Shown one piece after another: positions 53,846 to 64,000 of a stretch of DNA of 64,000 bases. Numbering within the stretch: position 1 is the first letter of the stretch; each line of letters begins with the position of its first letter. The position numbers and the translations under genes were made by a program. The notes under the pieces were generated by a model that worked only from the letters and a program-made list of their open reading frames with translations, was not told the origin of the DNA and did no database searches. Source of the DNA: Gigaspora margarita (Eukaryota > Glomeromycota > Glomeromycetes > Diversisporales > Gigasporaceae); assembly GCA_009809945.1 (NCBI GenBank), contig WTPW01000700.1, positions 1 to 64,000 on the forward strand, in the 5' to 3' direction.

Positions 53846-56430
53846 NACAGATGGCACTAAAAGACGAATTAGGACAGCTTTCCGAAACATGGCGCAGAAA
53901 ATCAAAAGCCCGTTGGATAGAAAAAGGTGAACGCTCAACAAAATACTTCTACGCCAGATTCAAATCTAGATCAATGTCAAGCTGTCAGGATAAGATTAAA
54001 ATCCCGGGGGACCCGGAATCAAGACAAGAACCGCTACATTATATAAAAACCTTCTATGAAGCCTTATACAAGACAGAGACCCCTGATGATAATGCAATCT
54101 CAGACATCACCAAAGACTTGCCTCATGTTCAACAGGAAGAGAACACAAACCTAGAGAAAGAGATTAGTGAAGAAGAAATTGAGGGTGCAATTCGGTCACT
54201 TGCATACAATAAATCCCCAGGCACGGATGGCCTGACACATGAATTCTATAGGCTGCTAATAGACAAGGTCACCCCAGTCTTAAAAATAGTATTCAATAGG
54301 GTCATGAGGACAGGAGTAATGCCGATATCATGGCACAAGAACATTCTGGTTTTAATACCAAAAAAAGAGGAAAATTTGGAAGAGCTCAGCAGCTGGAGAC
54401 CGATATCGTTGGTCAACAGCGACGTCAAAATATTTATGAAAATATTAGCAGACAGACTCAATGGTATTTGTGAGAAACTTATAACGAATGGCCAACAAGG
54501 CTTTATTAAAGGAAGACAAATCACTGACGCAGTCTTAGATATCATCACGACCCTCAGAAATAAAAGAAACGCCACGGATCTGGGCTGGCTAGTCCTAATT
54601 GACCAGGCGAAAGCCTTCGATAGAGTTAACCATACCTATCTGGAGATGGTACTAAGGCAAATGAAGTTCGGAAAAGGCTTCATCAGGATAATAAACAATC
54701 TCTTCACTAACCAAGAGGCTCATATTCTTGGTAAAGATGGCATCTCAGAACCATTCAGAGTAGAAAGAGGGGTGCGCCAAGGAGATCCTCTCTCACCACT
54801 ACTATATATTATAGCATTCGAACCCCTGGTAAGACGAATTGAAAAAAATATTAGAGGCATACCCCTCGGTAATTTCTTCTTCAAAGCAGCAGCATATGCG
54901 GACGATCTCTCAGTAGGAATTGGGTCTGGTTCAGACTGGGAGGAACTACAAAAAATTATCAAAACTTATGAAAGTGCCTCCAACGCTAAAATAAATAAAA
55001 GAAAAACAAAGCTGTTACCTCTGACACAGACAGCGGAAAGAGTCGAGTTAGAAAATAAAGAAGATTTTAATAAAATTACAGAAGAAGAAACCGTAAAAAT
55101 CTTGGGATATGAGATAACTAGAGATGGCCTTGCTCCCAAAAACTTCTGGCCAGGATATATAACCAAGATTAAAAAATTAATAGAACAGTATAGCGGCAGA
55201 AACCTCTCTCTGAGAGGGAAAATCCTAGTGGCAAACTCATTAATCCTATCTCGGATTTGGTACGCCTCATATATATGTCCACCTAATAGAAAACAGATCT
55301 TAGAAATCAACGACAACATTGCCTATTGGATCAAGCGAAAATCTAAGCTGCTACCAAAGTACTCCACTTTTCAAAAGGCTTACAATAACTTCGGGCTTCA
55401 AGCCCCTATAATAAACAATCTGTTAAACGCGAGGCTAGTGACTGTCTGGAAAAGACTCATGACTAGCAATACCTTGTGGGCTCTATTTCAGAGAGATACT
55501 ATAACCCACCTACTAAGAAGCAAAAGGAACATTGAAGCGGTCACAGCATTAAAAGAGACTCCCATAAAACTGAAAACATGGCCAGACGAATGGAAACCCT
55601 ATCTAAAAGCTTGGAGGAAGGCGACCGGCACAATCCTTGCAAACTCAAACTGGCCATGGGAAAACTCGATGATTCAAATAGGACAATGGACAGGAGCACA
55701 AATCACAGTTAAAAGGGTAGTGAATCTTTTGAGAGAAGCGATTACGATTCGCAATAACGAGACAGAATCGTTCGGGGAAAAGAAAATTTGGCTTTATCAA
55801 AAGGAGATGCTTAATAACAAAAAAGATATAATGTGGAGGTTATACCACAAATCTCTACCCCTCGGATACAGAATTAGACATATAAATGAAACCGAAACTG
55901 GAGACTGCCCATGGTGTCTGGGGAGAAGACAAAGCGTTGAACATTTCGCGGTAGAGTGTGGAATAGGCAAAGAAATATGGCTTGCGGCCTACAAGTTCAT
56001 CCAACTGGAAGGGATACAACCACCCTCAAAAATTGAAGAAGTCTTCACACCTACGACCAACATGGAAAGAAGGGATATGGAGGCCATAATATGGCTGAAT
56101 ACAATCGTTATATATGAGCTTTGGTGCATATACACCTCATATAAATGGGGAAAGGAACCACTGTCGAATGAAGCGGCTACTGCAAGAGCAACGTCACGGA
56201 TAAGAAAAGAGGTTTCTGACCTACGAAGCCGTCTGGGAGAAAGCTCTAAGAGTAAGGCAAAAAGGTTTAAATGCTTAAAAGGCTAGAGATTTAGTATATA
56301 TGTAACATAGACATAAAATTGTATCGAATATACATAGGTTAATTTTACAGAATTTTTGTTAATAAAAAGTGCGCCACTTGCGCCCAGGGGGTATATAACC
56401 CATCCTGGTTTAAAAAAAAAAAAAAAAAAA
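53846..56430 (+). repeat. Exact repeat of the LINE-B 3' half after a single N
   Basis: From 53847 the sequence repeats 51261 onward base for base as far as I can compare, to the poly(A), with a constant offset of 2586. The only difference noticed is 19 instead of 20 A residues at the end. The join is a single N directly after the first poly(A). The repeated ORF2 part stays open to 56286 and encodes the whole reverse transcriptase and zinc C-terminus. Its start inside a codon run without a promoter, the N, and the position of the B2 target duplication after this block all point to an assembly duplication. A real tandem copy is not excluded. Confidence 0.9.
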
Positions 56431-56441
56431 TAGATCTCAAT

Positions 56442-58580
56442 GGAAATTTGACAGAAAAGCTTGGGATATCCCAGAAGTAAAGAAAGGCATTTTAAGGGAG
56501 CTACAGAAAATTCAGGATACCTCCAAATGGGACCTATGTAAATGCACTGTTCATCCAATCAATAATCAGAGTACACAAACCCAAACCTCCTCAGGAGAAG
56601 AATATACAGAAACTCCACAAAAGATTATGCAATCTAAACAACAAGATTGCCCAAAATCCAGCTATGGAGGATCTCAAATTAATAACAGAGGATCTCAAAT
56701 GGAAGTTACAAGAGAAGCTAACTCTCCTTTCAGAGAGATGCCGAATAAGATCCAACGCTAAGTGGATCGAGAAGGAGAAAAGCCAACAAGATACTTCTTT
56801 TCGCTTCATAAAAAAAAGCACTCTGGCACTAGCTGTGTCAAAATTAAGATCCAAATAGCTCGAGATGGAGCTCTCCATTACAAACTCTTAACTATATTAA
56901 AGAATTTTACCAAGAAATTTATGAAAAGGAAGAAATCGACATGGAAGCAGTTTCCTAGCTCACAGAGAGACTGGTACAGGTTTCACCAGAACAGAATCTT
57001 TTCCTAATTAAGGCAATAACTGAAGAGAAAATTGCTCAAACAATTAATAAACTTCCAAATAATAAGGCCCCAGGCTCTGATAGCCTTACATATGAATTCT
57101 ACAAGGACACAGAAGAGATTATTGTACCCTTTTTGGCTAAACTCTTTAACGAAGTTCTCATTTCTGGCCAGATTCCAGAATTATGGAGCAAGAGTATTGT
57201 CACATTAATCCCGAAAAAGAACAATGATCTAGAGAACATTAATAGCTGGAGACCAATCTCTCTTATAAACGCAGACGTTAAAATCTTTATGAAGATTCTA
57301 GCAAACCGCATTAACCCAATATGTGACAATATTATTGGCCCACTCAACAGGCATTTATTGCCAACAGATCAATTACTGACTTAGCACTAGACATACTCAC
57401 AACTCTAAGAAGCCAAAATGACCAATCGAAATAGCACTGGCTTCTCCTTCTTGACCAACAGAAGGCTTTAGACAAAATCAACCATAATTTCATACAAATA
57501 GTGCTAGAAAGAATGAACTTTGACCACAAATTCATCAAGGTTATCAAAGCTCTGTTCTCTTCACAGATGGCACATATAGTCAACTGGCCAAATCTCAGAA
57601 CCATTTAGAGTAGAAAGAGGTGTAAGGCAGGGTGATCCACTTTCCCCTTTACTCTATGTTCTAGCAATCAATCCTCTAATTCAAACCATATCCCAAAAAA
57701 TTGGCAGCATTCCAGTTAACAACACTTGTTTCTCGTTCAGACTAGACAACTCTCCTTGAAATTCTTAACAACTATGAAAAGGCTTCAAATTCAACTATTA
57801 ATAAACTCAAATCATCGCTTATTCTGCTTACTAGCAATGCTAACAGAGTTGAACTCCCAGACCAACAAAAATTTAAAATCTTAAACAATAATCAGGAATA
57901 CTTTACAATTCTTGGCTATAGCATGAATAACAGGGGAAACCCTAACAAAACTCTCTGGAGAGAGATGAAAAAAATTAAAAATAAAATTGAAGAACTGTCC
58001 CAAAGAAATCTATCCTTCAGGGGGAAGATTCTTGCAACCAAAACACTTCTTATATCCAAAATCTGGTACTTGGCGTATCTACTCCTGCCTTCAAGGAAAC
58101 AACTCAAAGAAATCAATGCACTCATTACTAAATGGGTCAAGAACAATTCACGAATGCTTTCTCAGTACTCCATCTTCCAACTCAGTTATGAAAAGGGAAA
58201 CTGTCAGCCCCAATTCTCAAAAACGTGCTAGACAGCAGGCTTCTGTCTACATGGATTAAACTCCTCTCTGGCAAAGTGCTCTGGGCAATGTCAAAAAGAA
58301 AGTCAATTGCAGCCACAATTCTATCTAAAAAAAAACTTACAATTAACGAAGCATTATTACAAAATCCTTGCAAAATTAGAGGATGGCCCGATCCACATCT
58401 AACAGCCTGGATCAGGTTTAAAGGGAAGATTGATGTAACCGGTACTTGGCCCTGGGAGCTAAAAGTAATCAAAATAGGCGAACTCGAGGGTCAGCACTTC
58501 TCAGTTCAAAAGGCTCTTAAAGGTCAATATACCCTAAGAACAATCCAACCCAGAACTTGCTGCAGTTCAAATAGATAAAA
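56442..58580 (+). pseudogene. LINE-C ORF2 reverse transcriptase part (C2)
   Basis: Frames in order: SNAKWIEKEKSQQD near 56745-56790, KLPNNKAPGSDSLTYEFYK around 57050, 57133-57384 (LIPKKNNDLENINSWRPISLINADVKIFMKILANRIN), DQQKALDKINHNF near 57455, VRQGDPLSPLLYVLAINPL near 57620-57680, and 57923-58578 in broken pieces. Compared with C3, about 35 bases around the YADD motif are deleted near 57730, so the catalytic core is missing. Frameshifts and a CAG-to-TAG change near 57432 are also present. Confidence 0.8.
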
Positions 58581-58637
58581 TCTAAATGGAGCCTTAATAA
58601 GAAAAAGGACACTTTCTGGTGACTTTTACATAGAGCT
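56442..58637 (+). mobile_element. LINE-C copy C2, continuation after the B2 insertion
   Basis: The sequence after the right duplication TAGATCTCAAT continues ORF2 of LINE-C. C3 reads straight across the equivalent point (38655-38680), which shows that 48421 and 56442 were once adjacent. The copy stops matching C3 at about 58637, in the middle of ORF2, so it lacks the zinc C-terminus and the 3' tail. Confidence 0.85.
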
Positions 58638-58714
58638 AGTGATTCTGGCCAATATGACAAAGTCGGCTAAGCCAAAACTTTTCAGCTTAGCCGGTTGATT
58701 TTTTCAAAATCGGC
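58638..58714. other. Short spacer with a hairpin
   Basis: CGGCTAAG...CTTAGCCG forms an 8 bp stem near 58663-58692, followed by TTGATTTTTTCAAAATCGGC. It separates the truncated end of C2 from the poly(A) of the minus-strand LINE-A copy A6. It may be a small MITE remnant. Confidence 0.35.
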
Positions 58715-59661
58715 TGATCGATTTTTTTTTTTATTTTAAGCAGTTGGTGCAACTTTATTAAATACTATTTACAAAACTTTGTCGAACCCTATACGGACCC
58801 TATTTGTCAATTACAGGAATCTTTTTGGGTTAAATTTATGTACAACCTTATCTACCTCTTGGTATTTATCTATTTAACTATCTAAGCCCTCCTTTATTTG
58901 TTAAGCCTAGATTTACTGGTCCCAATCATTTCCTAACTTTTTATGTAGCGAAATACCGCCTTCTCCTTAGCAGATCTTCCTTCTAGCCCTGTGTAAAGTA
59001 CTTTGATTTCTTTCCGAAGGCGTGCTTCCATACGTCTCTTCGCTACGTCAGGGAATAGGAGTTCCTCGCCCCATCGGAAGGTTGTGTATAAGCACCATAA
59101 CTCATATATAACTATGTGTGCAGCCATATAGTGGCTTTTCTGTCCTTTATCTTTTCAATGTTTTCTGCTATGAAAATATCTATCATTCTCCCGGGAGGAG
59201 GCTCTCTGTTTGCCCTTTCTAGATATTTGTACGCGGTTTCCCAGATATTTTTACTCATGTGATATCTGTAGCTAAAGTATTTGATTCTTTGTATCTCCCC
59301 TTCGCACCAGGGGCATTCGCCTTTTTCTTTTTTCACAATATGTCGTAGTCTGTAACCCAGAGGCAGGGCTCTGTGAAACAAATGCCACTTGGTATCCACT
59401 TTATTGTTCATAACTTGTTTCTGAACTATCCAGTCCGGGGACGTGACTTCGTTTGATCTGTGCCCGCCTCAATTCCTGGGAATTTCCTGCGTAATATCTT
59501 CATGCAGTTCTTGATCGTGATTTGCGACCCTCTCCATTCGCCTACTTTAACCATTGATTCTTCCCAAGGCTAGCTGCTCGTCGCCAGAATTTTTCCTTTT
59601 ACCTTGCGCCAGGCCTTAACATATGGCTTCCATTCTGCTGGCCATGCTTTCAGTACTATAG

Positions 59662-60715
59662 CAGTCAGCCGATATGTCACATGAAAATTTTTTACATATA
59701 AAATTTATAAAAAAACATATAAAATTACTATAAGCTTTGATTTCATGATGTTTCTTCCCCTACATATTAACTTAAAATTAAATTTTTCGTGAATATAGAA
59801 CAAGAGGAGAAGAAAAAATTGAGCTTAAAAATTAGATTAAAATTTTGCCGATTTTGCACAAAACGAAAATTTAAGTTCGCTAAAAACAAATATTTACCGA
59901 TTTTAAGATGAGAAGCATATGTAAAAACATGCTCTGAACAACTTTACTTAGGCGACAGAAGTAGGTTACCTTGTAAGAAAAGTGGGTAATCTATGTACTA
60001 AAGTTAAAATTTATCGTTTTTCTTAATTGAACATTTTTTCCTTATTAGGTAACCTCCTTTGGGCTCTTAAGCAAAGTTGTTCGGCATGTAATTTTACATC
60101 ACATTTGAGGTTGAATCGCGCTTTTCGGACGTTTTCTAAGTGAAAAATGGGGTTAAAGTTAGAAAAAAAAATTTTCTAAAAAATTTTTTTAGAAAAAAAA
60201 TTTTTTTCTAACTTTAACCTCATTTTTCACTTAGAAAACGTCCAAAAAGCGCGATTCAACCTCAAATGTGATGTAAAATTACATGCCGAACAACTTTGCT
60301 TAAGAGCCCAAAGGAGGTTACCTAATAAGGAAAAAATGTTCAATTAAGAAAAATGATAAATTTTAACTTTAGTACATAGATTACCCACTTTTCTTACAAG
60401 GTAACCTACTTCTGTCGCCTAAGTAAAGTTGTTCAGAGCATGTTTTTACATATGCTTCTCATCTTAAAATCGGTAAATATTTGTTTTTAGTAAACTTAAA
60501 TTTTCGTTTTGTGCAAAATTGGCGAAATTTTAATCTGATTTTTAAGCTTAATTTTTTCTTCTCTTGTTCTATATTTCCGAAAAATTTAATTTTAAGTTAA
60601 TATGTAGGGGAAGAAACATCATGAAATCAAAGCTTATAGTAATTTTATATGTTTTTTTTATAAATTTATATATCATAAAACTCAGTCATAAATAGTGTGA
60701 CAAATCAGTTGACTG
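59662..60715. mobile_element. 1,054 bp foldback element with ATAG target duplication
   Basis: The ends are inverted: CAGTCAGCCGATATGTCAC at the left and, in reverse complement, CAGTCAACTGATTTGTCAC at the right. ATAG occurs at 59658-59661 and 60716-60719, and uninterrupted LINE-A copies (for example near 10095) have it once, so this is a 4 bp target duplication. The two ~500 bp arms match almost throughout and meet in a TTTTCTAAAAAA/TTTTTTAGAAAA centre near 60180. No protein is encoded. It lies in the C-terminal part of A6 ORF2. Confidence 0.88.
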
Positions 60716-61918
60716 ATAGGAACCGTTCCTAGTGCTTGGAGGGGGCTTATATCTCGTTTGGCTTTCATAGTCTTCATGATAGCTTCCCTTTGTGCATAAG
60801 CCCAGGTCGTATTACCTGAGATTAACCTTATCCATACTGAGATCAACCTGGCATCCAAGAGGTCCCTCATACAAGGAGCCTCTAGCCCATGCTCCTTGTA
60901 ATCCTTTTGGAAAGTCGAGAATTTTGGTAACACTTTTGACCTATACTTTATCCAATTTGATATTAGGTCATTGATAACTCTGATTTGTTTTGTCAGAGGG
61001 CATAGATATGCTGCGTACTATATTCGCGAGAGCACTAAAGTTTTAGCTACTAATATTTTTCCTTTAAATGATAAATTCCTTTTACCAAACTTTTTAAGGA
61101 GAGTTTTTATTTTCTCTATTTTTTCCGTCCAGTAGTTCTTTTCTGGGAACCTGTTTCTTTTAATCTCATAACCCAAAACATTGAACGTTTCTCCCTCCTT
61201 TACCTGCACGTATTCCTTTATTTCAGCAAGATCAGTTCTTTCTGCTGTTGCTGTAAGAGGTATCACCTTAGATTTCCTCTTATTAATTTTCACATTCGAG
61301 GCCGCTTCATATAGTTTCAGTAGTTTGCTCAGGTTGCTCCAATCTGACCTGGTACCCAGACCGATCGAGAGATCGTCTGCATAGGCTGCTATTTTGAAAA
61401 GGAATTCCCTAATGGTAACCCTATAATTTTTTTCTTAATTTGTGTTAAAAGAGGTTCAAAGGTGATTATGTACAGCAAGGGGAACAAAGGGTCCCCTTGC
61501 CTCACCCCTCTACCCACTTTAAATGGTCTGGAAAGCTCATTGTCTCCTACAATGTAAGTCTCTTGGTTTGCACACAAGTTGTTAACAATTCCAATGAAGT
61601 GTTCGTGGAAATTCATTTTCCTAAGAACTCCCTTGAGATAGTCGTGATTGACCCTATCAAAGGCTTTTGCCTGATCGATTAGTAAAAGCCAATGTTGATC
61701 AGAGGATTCTCTATAAGATCTTAAAGTTGCCAGGATGTCTAAAACCGCATCCGTAATCAGCCTTCCTGTTATAAATCCTGTTGGTGTGTTGCAATTATAT
61801 CTTTACAGGTCACGTTTAATCTGCACGCCATTATTTTCATAAAGATTTTTGCGTCAGCGTTAACCAACGAAATAGGGCGCCAGCTACCAATCTCCTCAAG
61901 ATTTTCTTCCTTTTTGGG

Positions 61919-62202
61919 GGGACGTCTAAAGCGGAGGCAACTCATATTTAATAATTTTTTCAATTACTTTAGGATTAGGGTCGTCCTATATTGGGGTTAG
62001 ATTAGTTTTTAAATAGATAAATATAAGCAAAATTGCCTTCCCGACATTTTTGATTAACACATTGAGGTAGGTTTAGACTACTGTTTTTTGTATTTTTCAG
62101 GTTTTTTGCTTTTATTTCTTGTTTTGCTTCACCAGCGATCATCAAAATTCTATAATTTGATTGGCTGTTAATCACATGTTTTGCCTCCGCTTTAGACGTC
62201 CC
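61919..62202. mobile_element. 284 bp inverted-repeat element in A6
   Basis: The ends GGGACGTCTAAAGCGGAGGC and its inverse lie at 61919 and 62202. CCTTTTTGGG flanks it on both sides (61909-61918 and 62203-62212); the G and C runs make the exact duplication length uncertain, 8 to 10 bp. It splits the LIPKK motif of the LINE-A reverse transcriptase. The interior is non-coding and shares a GGAAGGCAATTTT-type stretch with 8964-8983. Confidence 0.8.
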
Positions 62203-62339
62203 CCTTTTTGGGAATCAAAATTATCATATTTTTATGCCATGATGACGGCATTTTGCCCTTTGAAAGGACCTCATTAAAGACTTCTTCCAGGATTGGAATT
62301 AATTTGTCCTCGAAGATTTTATAAAATTCGTAGGTTAGA

Positions 62340-63117
62340 GACCTGCAGGTCGATAGCGTAGTGCTGGCTGATTTGATCGTGATATTTAGCTATATTGATC
62401 ACTTTTTTCCCCTTACTTAGTACTTTGCCAATTTTCACCAAAGTGGTTACGCTCTCAGGTCCCCAAACGTAAGGTCACTGGTTCAAGTCCCACTAGGAAC
62501 ATTAATTCTACACGGAGTCATGAGACGGACGGGCTGAACCAGGGTGCTAGGACCGCGTGCGGGTATATAACCATATTTGGACGCTCTATGAAGATACGGC
62601 ATATGAAAAAAGCGGACCCCTAGTGAAGATCCAGACAAAAAAAGAAATAAAGAATACTTTCAGTAAAATTCCGGTGGAACACAAGAAGAATACTACCAGT
62701 GGAAATCCGGTTGAACAAAAAGAATACTCCCGGTGAAATTCTGGTTGCAAGATATAAAACACAGTGTTGATAACCAAATTAGGAAAGTCCCATGAGGGAT
62801 ACAAAAAATTGAAGCTCCCGACTAGGTGCCACCAAACTAAAATCGGACAAAGTACTCAAGGTTGACGACAAAGGGGACGTCCTAGAAAAGCGCGCAGGGG
62901 GGCACAGATCTCTTAAATTCCTGCCGTGGCGGACCGGCTGGACTGAAGTTGGGGAAATGACCGATGAAGGGAGGTGTAGCTTAGTCGTAGAAAAAACATA
63001 ATGATGTAATATAGGAGCTCAGGTTTGTCAGGTTCCTATGAATAAATAAGACCTTAATAAATGAGGTGCCAGCTGCGCCCCTAGCCACGCTCTAGGGTTA
63101 AAAAATAAAATAAAAAA
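62340..63117 (+). mobile_element. tRNA-derived SINE copy S9, orphan tail type, split A-box
   Basis: Flanked by ATTCGTAGGTTAG (62326-62338) and ATTCATAGGTTAG (63118-63130). The head begins GACCTGCAGGTCGATAGCGTAGTG, where a 78 bp insert (62364-62441, flanked by AGTG on both sides) breaks the A-box; the text then resumes with GTTACG. The B-box GGTTCAAGTCC follows. Three CCGGT..AATCCGG-type units lie in the body. The tail has AATAAATGAGGTGCC, AGCTGCGCCCCTAGC and a CCCTAG...CTAGGG hairpin before the A-rich run. Confidence 0.92.
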
Positions 63118-64000
63118 ATTCATAGGTTAGCCTGTCTGTGCCGGGTGACTTGTTGTTAGGCAGAGAGGAAATTGTCTGTTGTATTTCTTCCTTAGTGATT
63201 TTTCGGGTTAAAAGTGCGTTGTTCATATTGTCAACCTGAGGAAGGTCGCAGGTAATAGTTTGGAAAGACTCCTGGCATATCTCTTCCGATTTATACAGTT
63301 CTTCGTAGTAATCTCTAATATAGTCGAGGGTGTCTCTCCGCTTGTCAGATTCTGGGATTTTGATACTTTCTAGACAATTGGCTGTTTTTTTAGATTTATA
63401 TCGAGCATAGAAGTATTTCGTAGAACGTTCTCCTTTTTCTATCCATCAGGCCTTTGTCTTTCTACACCAATTTTCAGATGCCAGTTCTGCCACCACATTA
63501 ATTTGTGTTCGTAGTTCTTCTATCTCCCTTAGCATGGTCTCAGTAGCCTTTCTACTAGCCGCCTTTTGTTTTAGTCTAACTATTTTTTTGTTCAAAATCT
63601 CTATTTTTTTTTCTGGCGGTTTAGGCCATCTGAACACTCTAATTATAGACTGTACAGTTAATTTACACATATCCCAGTCTGTCGCAGCTTCCTTATCTTC
63701 TAATTCGGCGTCAACCTCTTCTTTTATTCTTACGTTTTCTAGACAATCTTTGTCGAACCTCCAGCTTTGGGAAAAACGGGTCTTAGGGCCACTTTTAACA
63801 TGCATTCTAGTAAGAGATGGTCAGAGTTTCCAAATCTTAATGCTACGTTATCGATTAGTTCATTCTGCCCTGCCTCTATAAAGATGTAATCAATGCAAGT
63901 AGCCATGGATTGCCCTCCTTGAGTGTTTTGATAGTACGTGAGGAATGGTTTCTCTTTTGAGTTTTCTGCTACATTAATGAAGTCACATGTCTATTCTAAT

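Larger units (their letters stand above)
58715..64000 (-). mobile_element. LINE-A copy A6, ORF2 and 3' end, with three insertions
   Basis: The minus-strand copy starts with its A-rich tail at about 58715-58735 and runs off the right edge of the window within the endonuclease region. Insertions: a 1,054 bp foldback (59662-60715), an inverted-repeat element (61919-62202) and SINE S9 (62340-63117). A segment near 61740-61830 and the 3' untranslated region show small deletions. It is the least mutated LINE-A ORF2 after removal of the insertions. Confidence 0.9.
58933..64000 (-). pseudogene. LINE-A ORF2 (A6), interrupted
   Basis: Read from the right edge: endonuclease end (FLTYYQNTQGG, IDYIF near 63900, SDH near 63815), the open block 63805-63446 (FDKDCLENVRIKEEVDAELEDKEAATDWD), then the SINE. 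Next come NNKSPGTDR near 63140-63170, LIPKKG cut by the inverted-repeat element, SWRPISLVNADAKIF, the open block 61616-61389 with VRQGDPLFPLLYIITFEPL, YADD near 61375-61386, and 61293-61018 (KRKSKVIPLTATAERT to TLVLSRI). After the foldback: CPWCEGEIQRIKYFSYRYH near 59310-59260, where the zinc motif has lost its last Cys. Stops include TAG at the Trp of RIWYA. The ORF cannot make a full protein. Confidence 0.85.

Overview
This 64 kb window is a eukaryotic repeat graveyard. It is AT-rich. I find no convincing host gene, no rRNA, no functional tRNA gene and no CRISPR array. Nearly all recognisable coding sequence comes from non-LTR retrotransposons (LINEs). Each has an ORF1 with one CCHC zinc knuckle and an ORF2 with an APE-type endonuclease, a reverse transcriptase and a C-terminal CxxC...HxxxxC zinc motif. 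Full LINEs, tRNA-derived SINEs, hAT-type MITEs and large foldback elements together suggest a large repeat-rich nuclear genome. An early-diverging fungus is my best guess, but the sequence does not prove it. Scattered single Ns indicate draft assembly.

I separate four LINE families. LINE-A: A1 1-415, A2 4411-8955, A3 9198-10343 minus, A4 17718-25458, A5 28502-29465 minus, A7 41059-45725, A6 58715-64000 minus. LINE-B: a 5' fragment at 416-1042 minus that is probably B-like, B1 13073-15024 minus, and B2 48433-53845, the best preserved copy. LINE-C: C1 11066-13072, C3 38605-41050, and C2 45726-48421 resuming at 56442-58637. LINE-D: only 3' ends, at 15036-15110 minus and 15436-16078. At least ten SINE copies share one tRNA-like head (A and B boxes), and nine of them have clear target-site duplications (TSDs) of 9-17 bp, often inside LINEs. 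Several miniature DNA elements and three inverted-repeat (foldback) elements of 1 to 2.3 kb are also present.

Layout: 1-4.4 kb, LINE ends, inverted-repeat elements and a SINE. 4.4-10.3 kb, A2 and A3. 10.4-15.1 kb, MITEs, C1 and B1. 15.4-17.7 kb, LINE-D and decayed repeats. 17.7-25.5 kb, A4 with five later rearrangements. 25.5-38.6 kb, mostly non-coding, with MITEs, foldbacks, tandem repeats and SINEs. 38.6-64 kb, a nested stack of C3, A7 (three SINEs inside), C2 (split by B2) and A6 (three elements inside).

The most interesting signals are RNA-level structures shared by the LINE families. (1) A hairpin sits on the ORF1 stop codon in every copy where the junction survives. Its sequence differs between families but the pairing is kept. 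(2) The 3' tails share AATAAA, a GCGCCA..TGCGCC-like motif, a hairpin and poly(A). SINE copies carry different versions of this tail; two versions match LINE-A and LINE-B and at least three have no partner here. (3) LINE 5' ends share a GATC..CACACACTCTCTCC-like motif. The 2.58 kb repeat after a single N at 53846 is probably an assembly artefact, because the TSD of B2 lies outside it.
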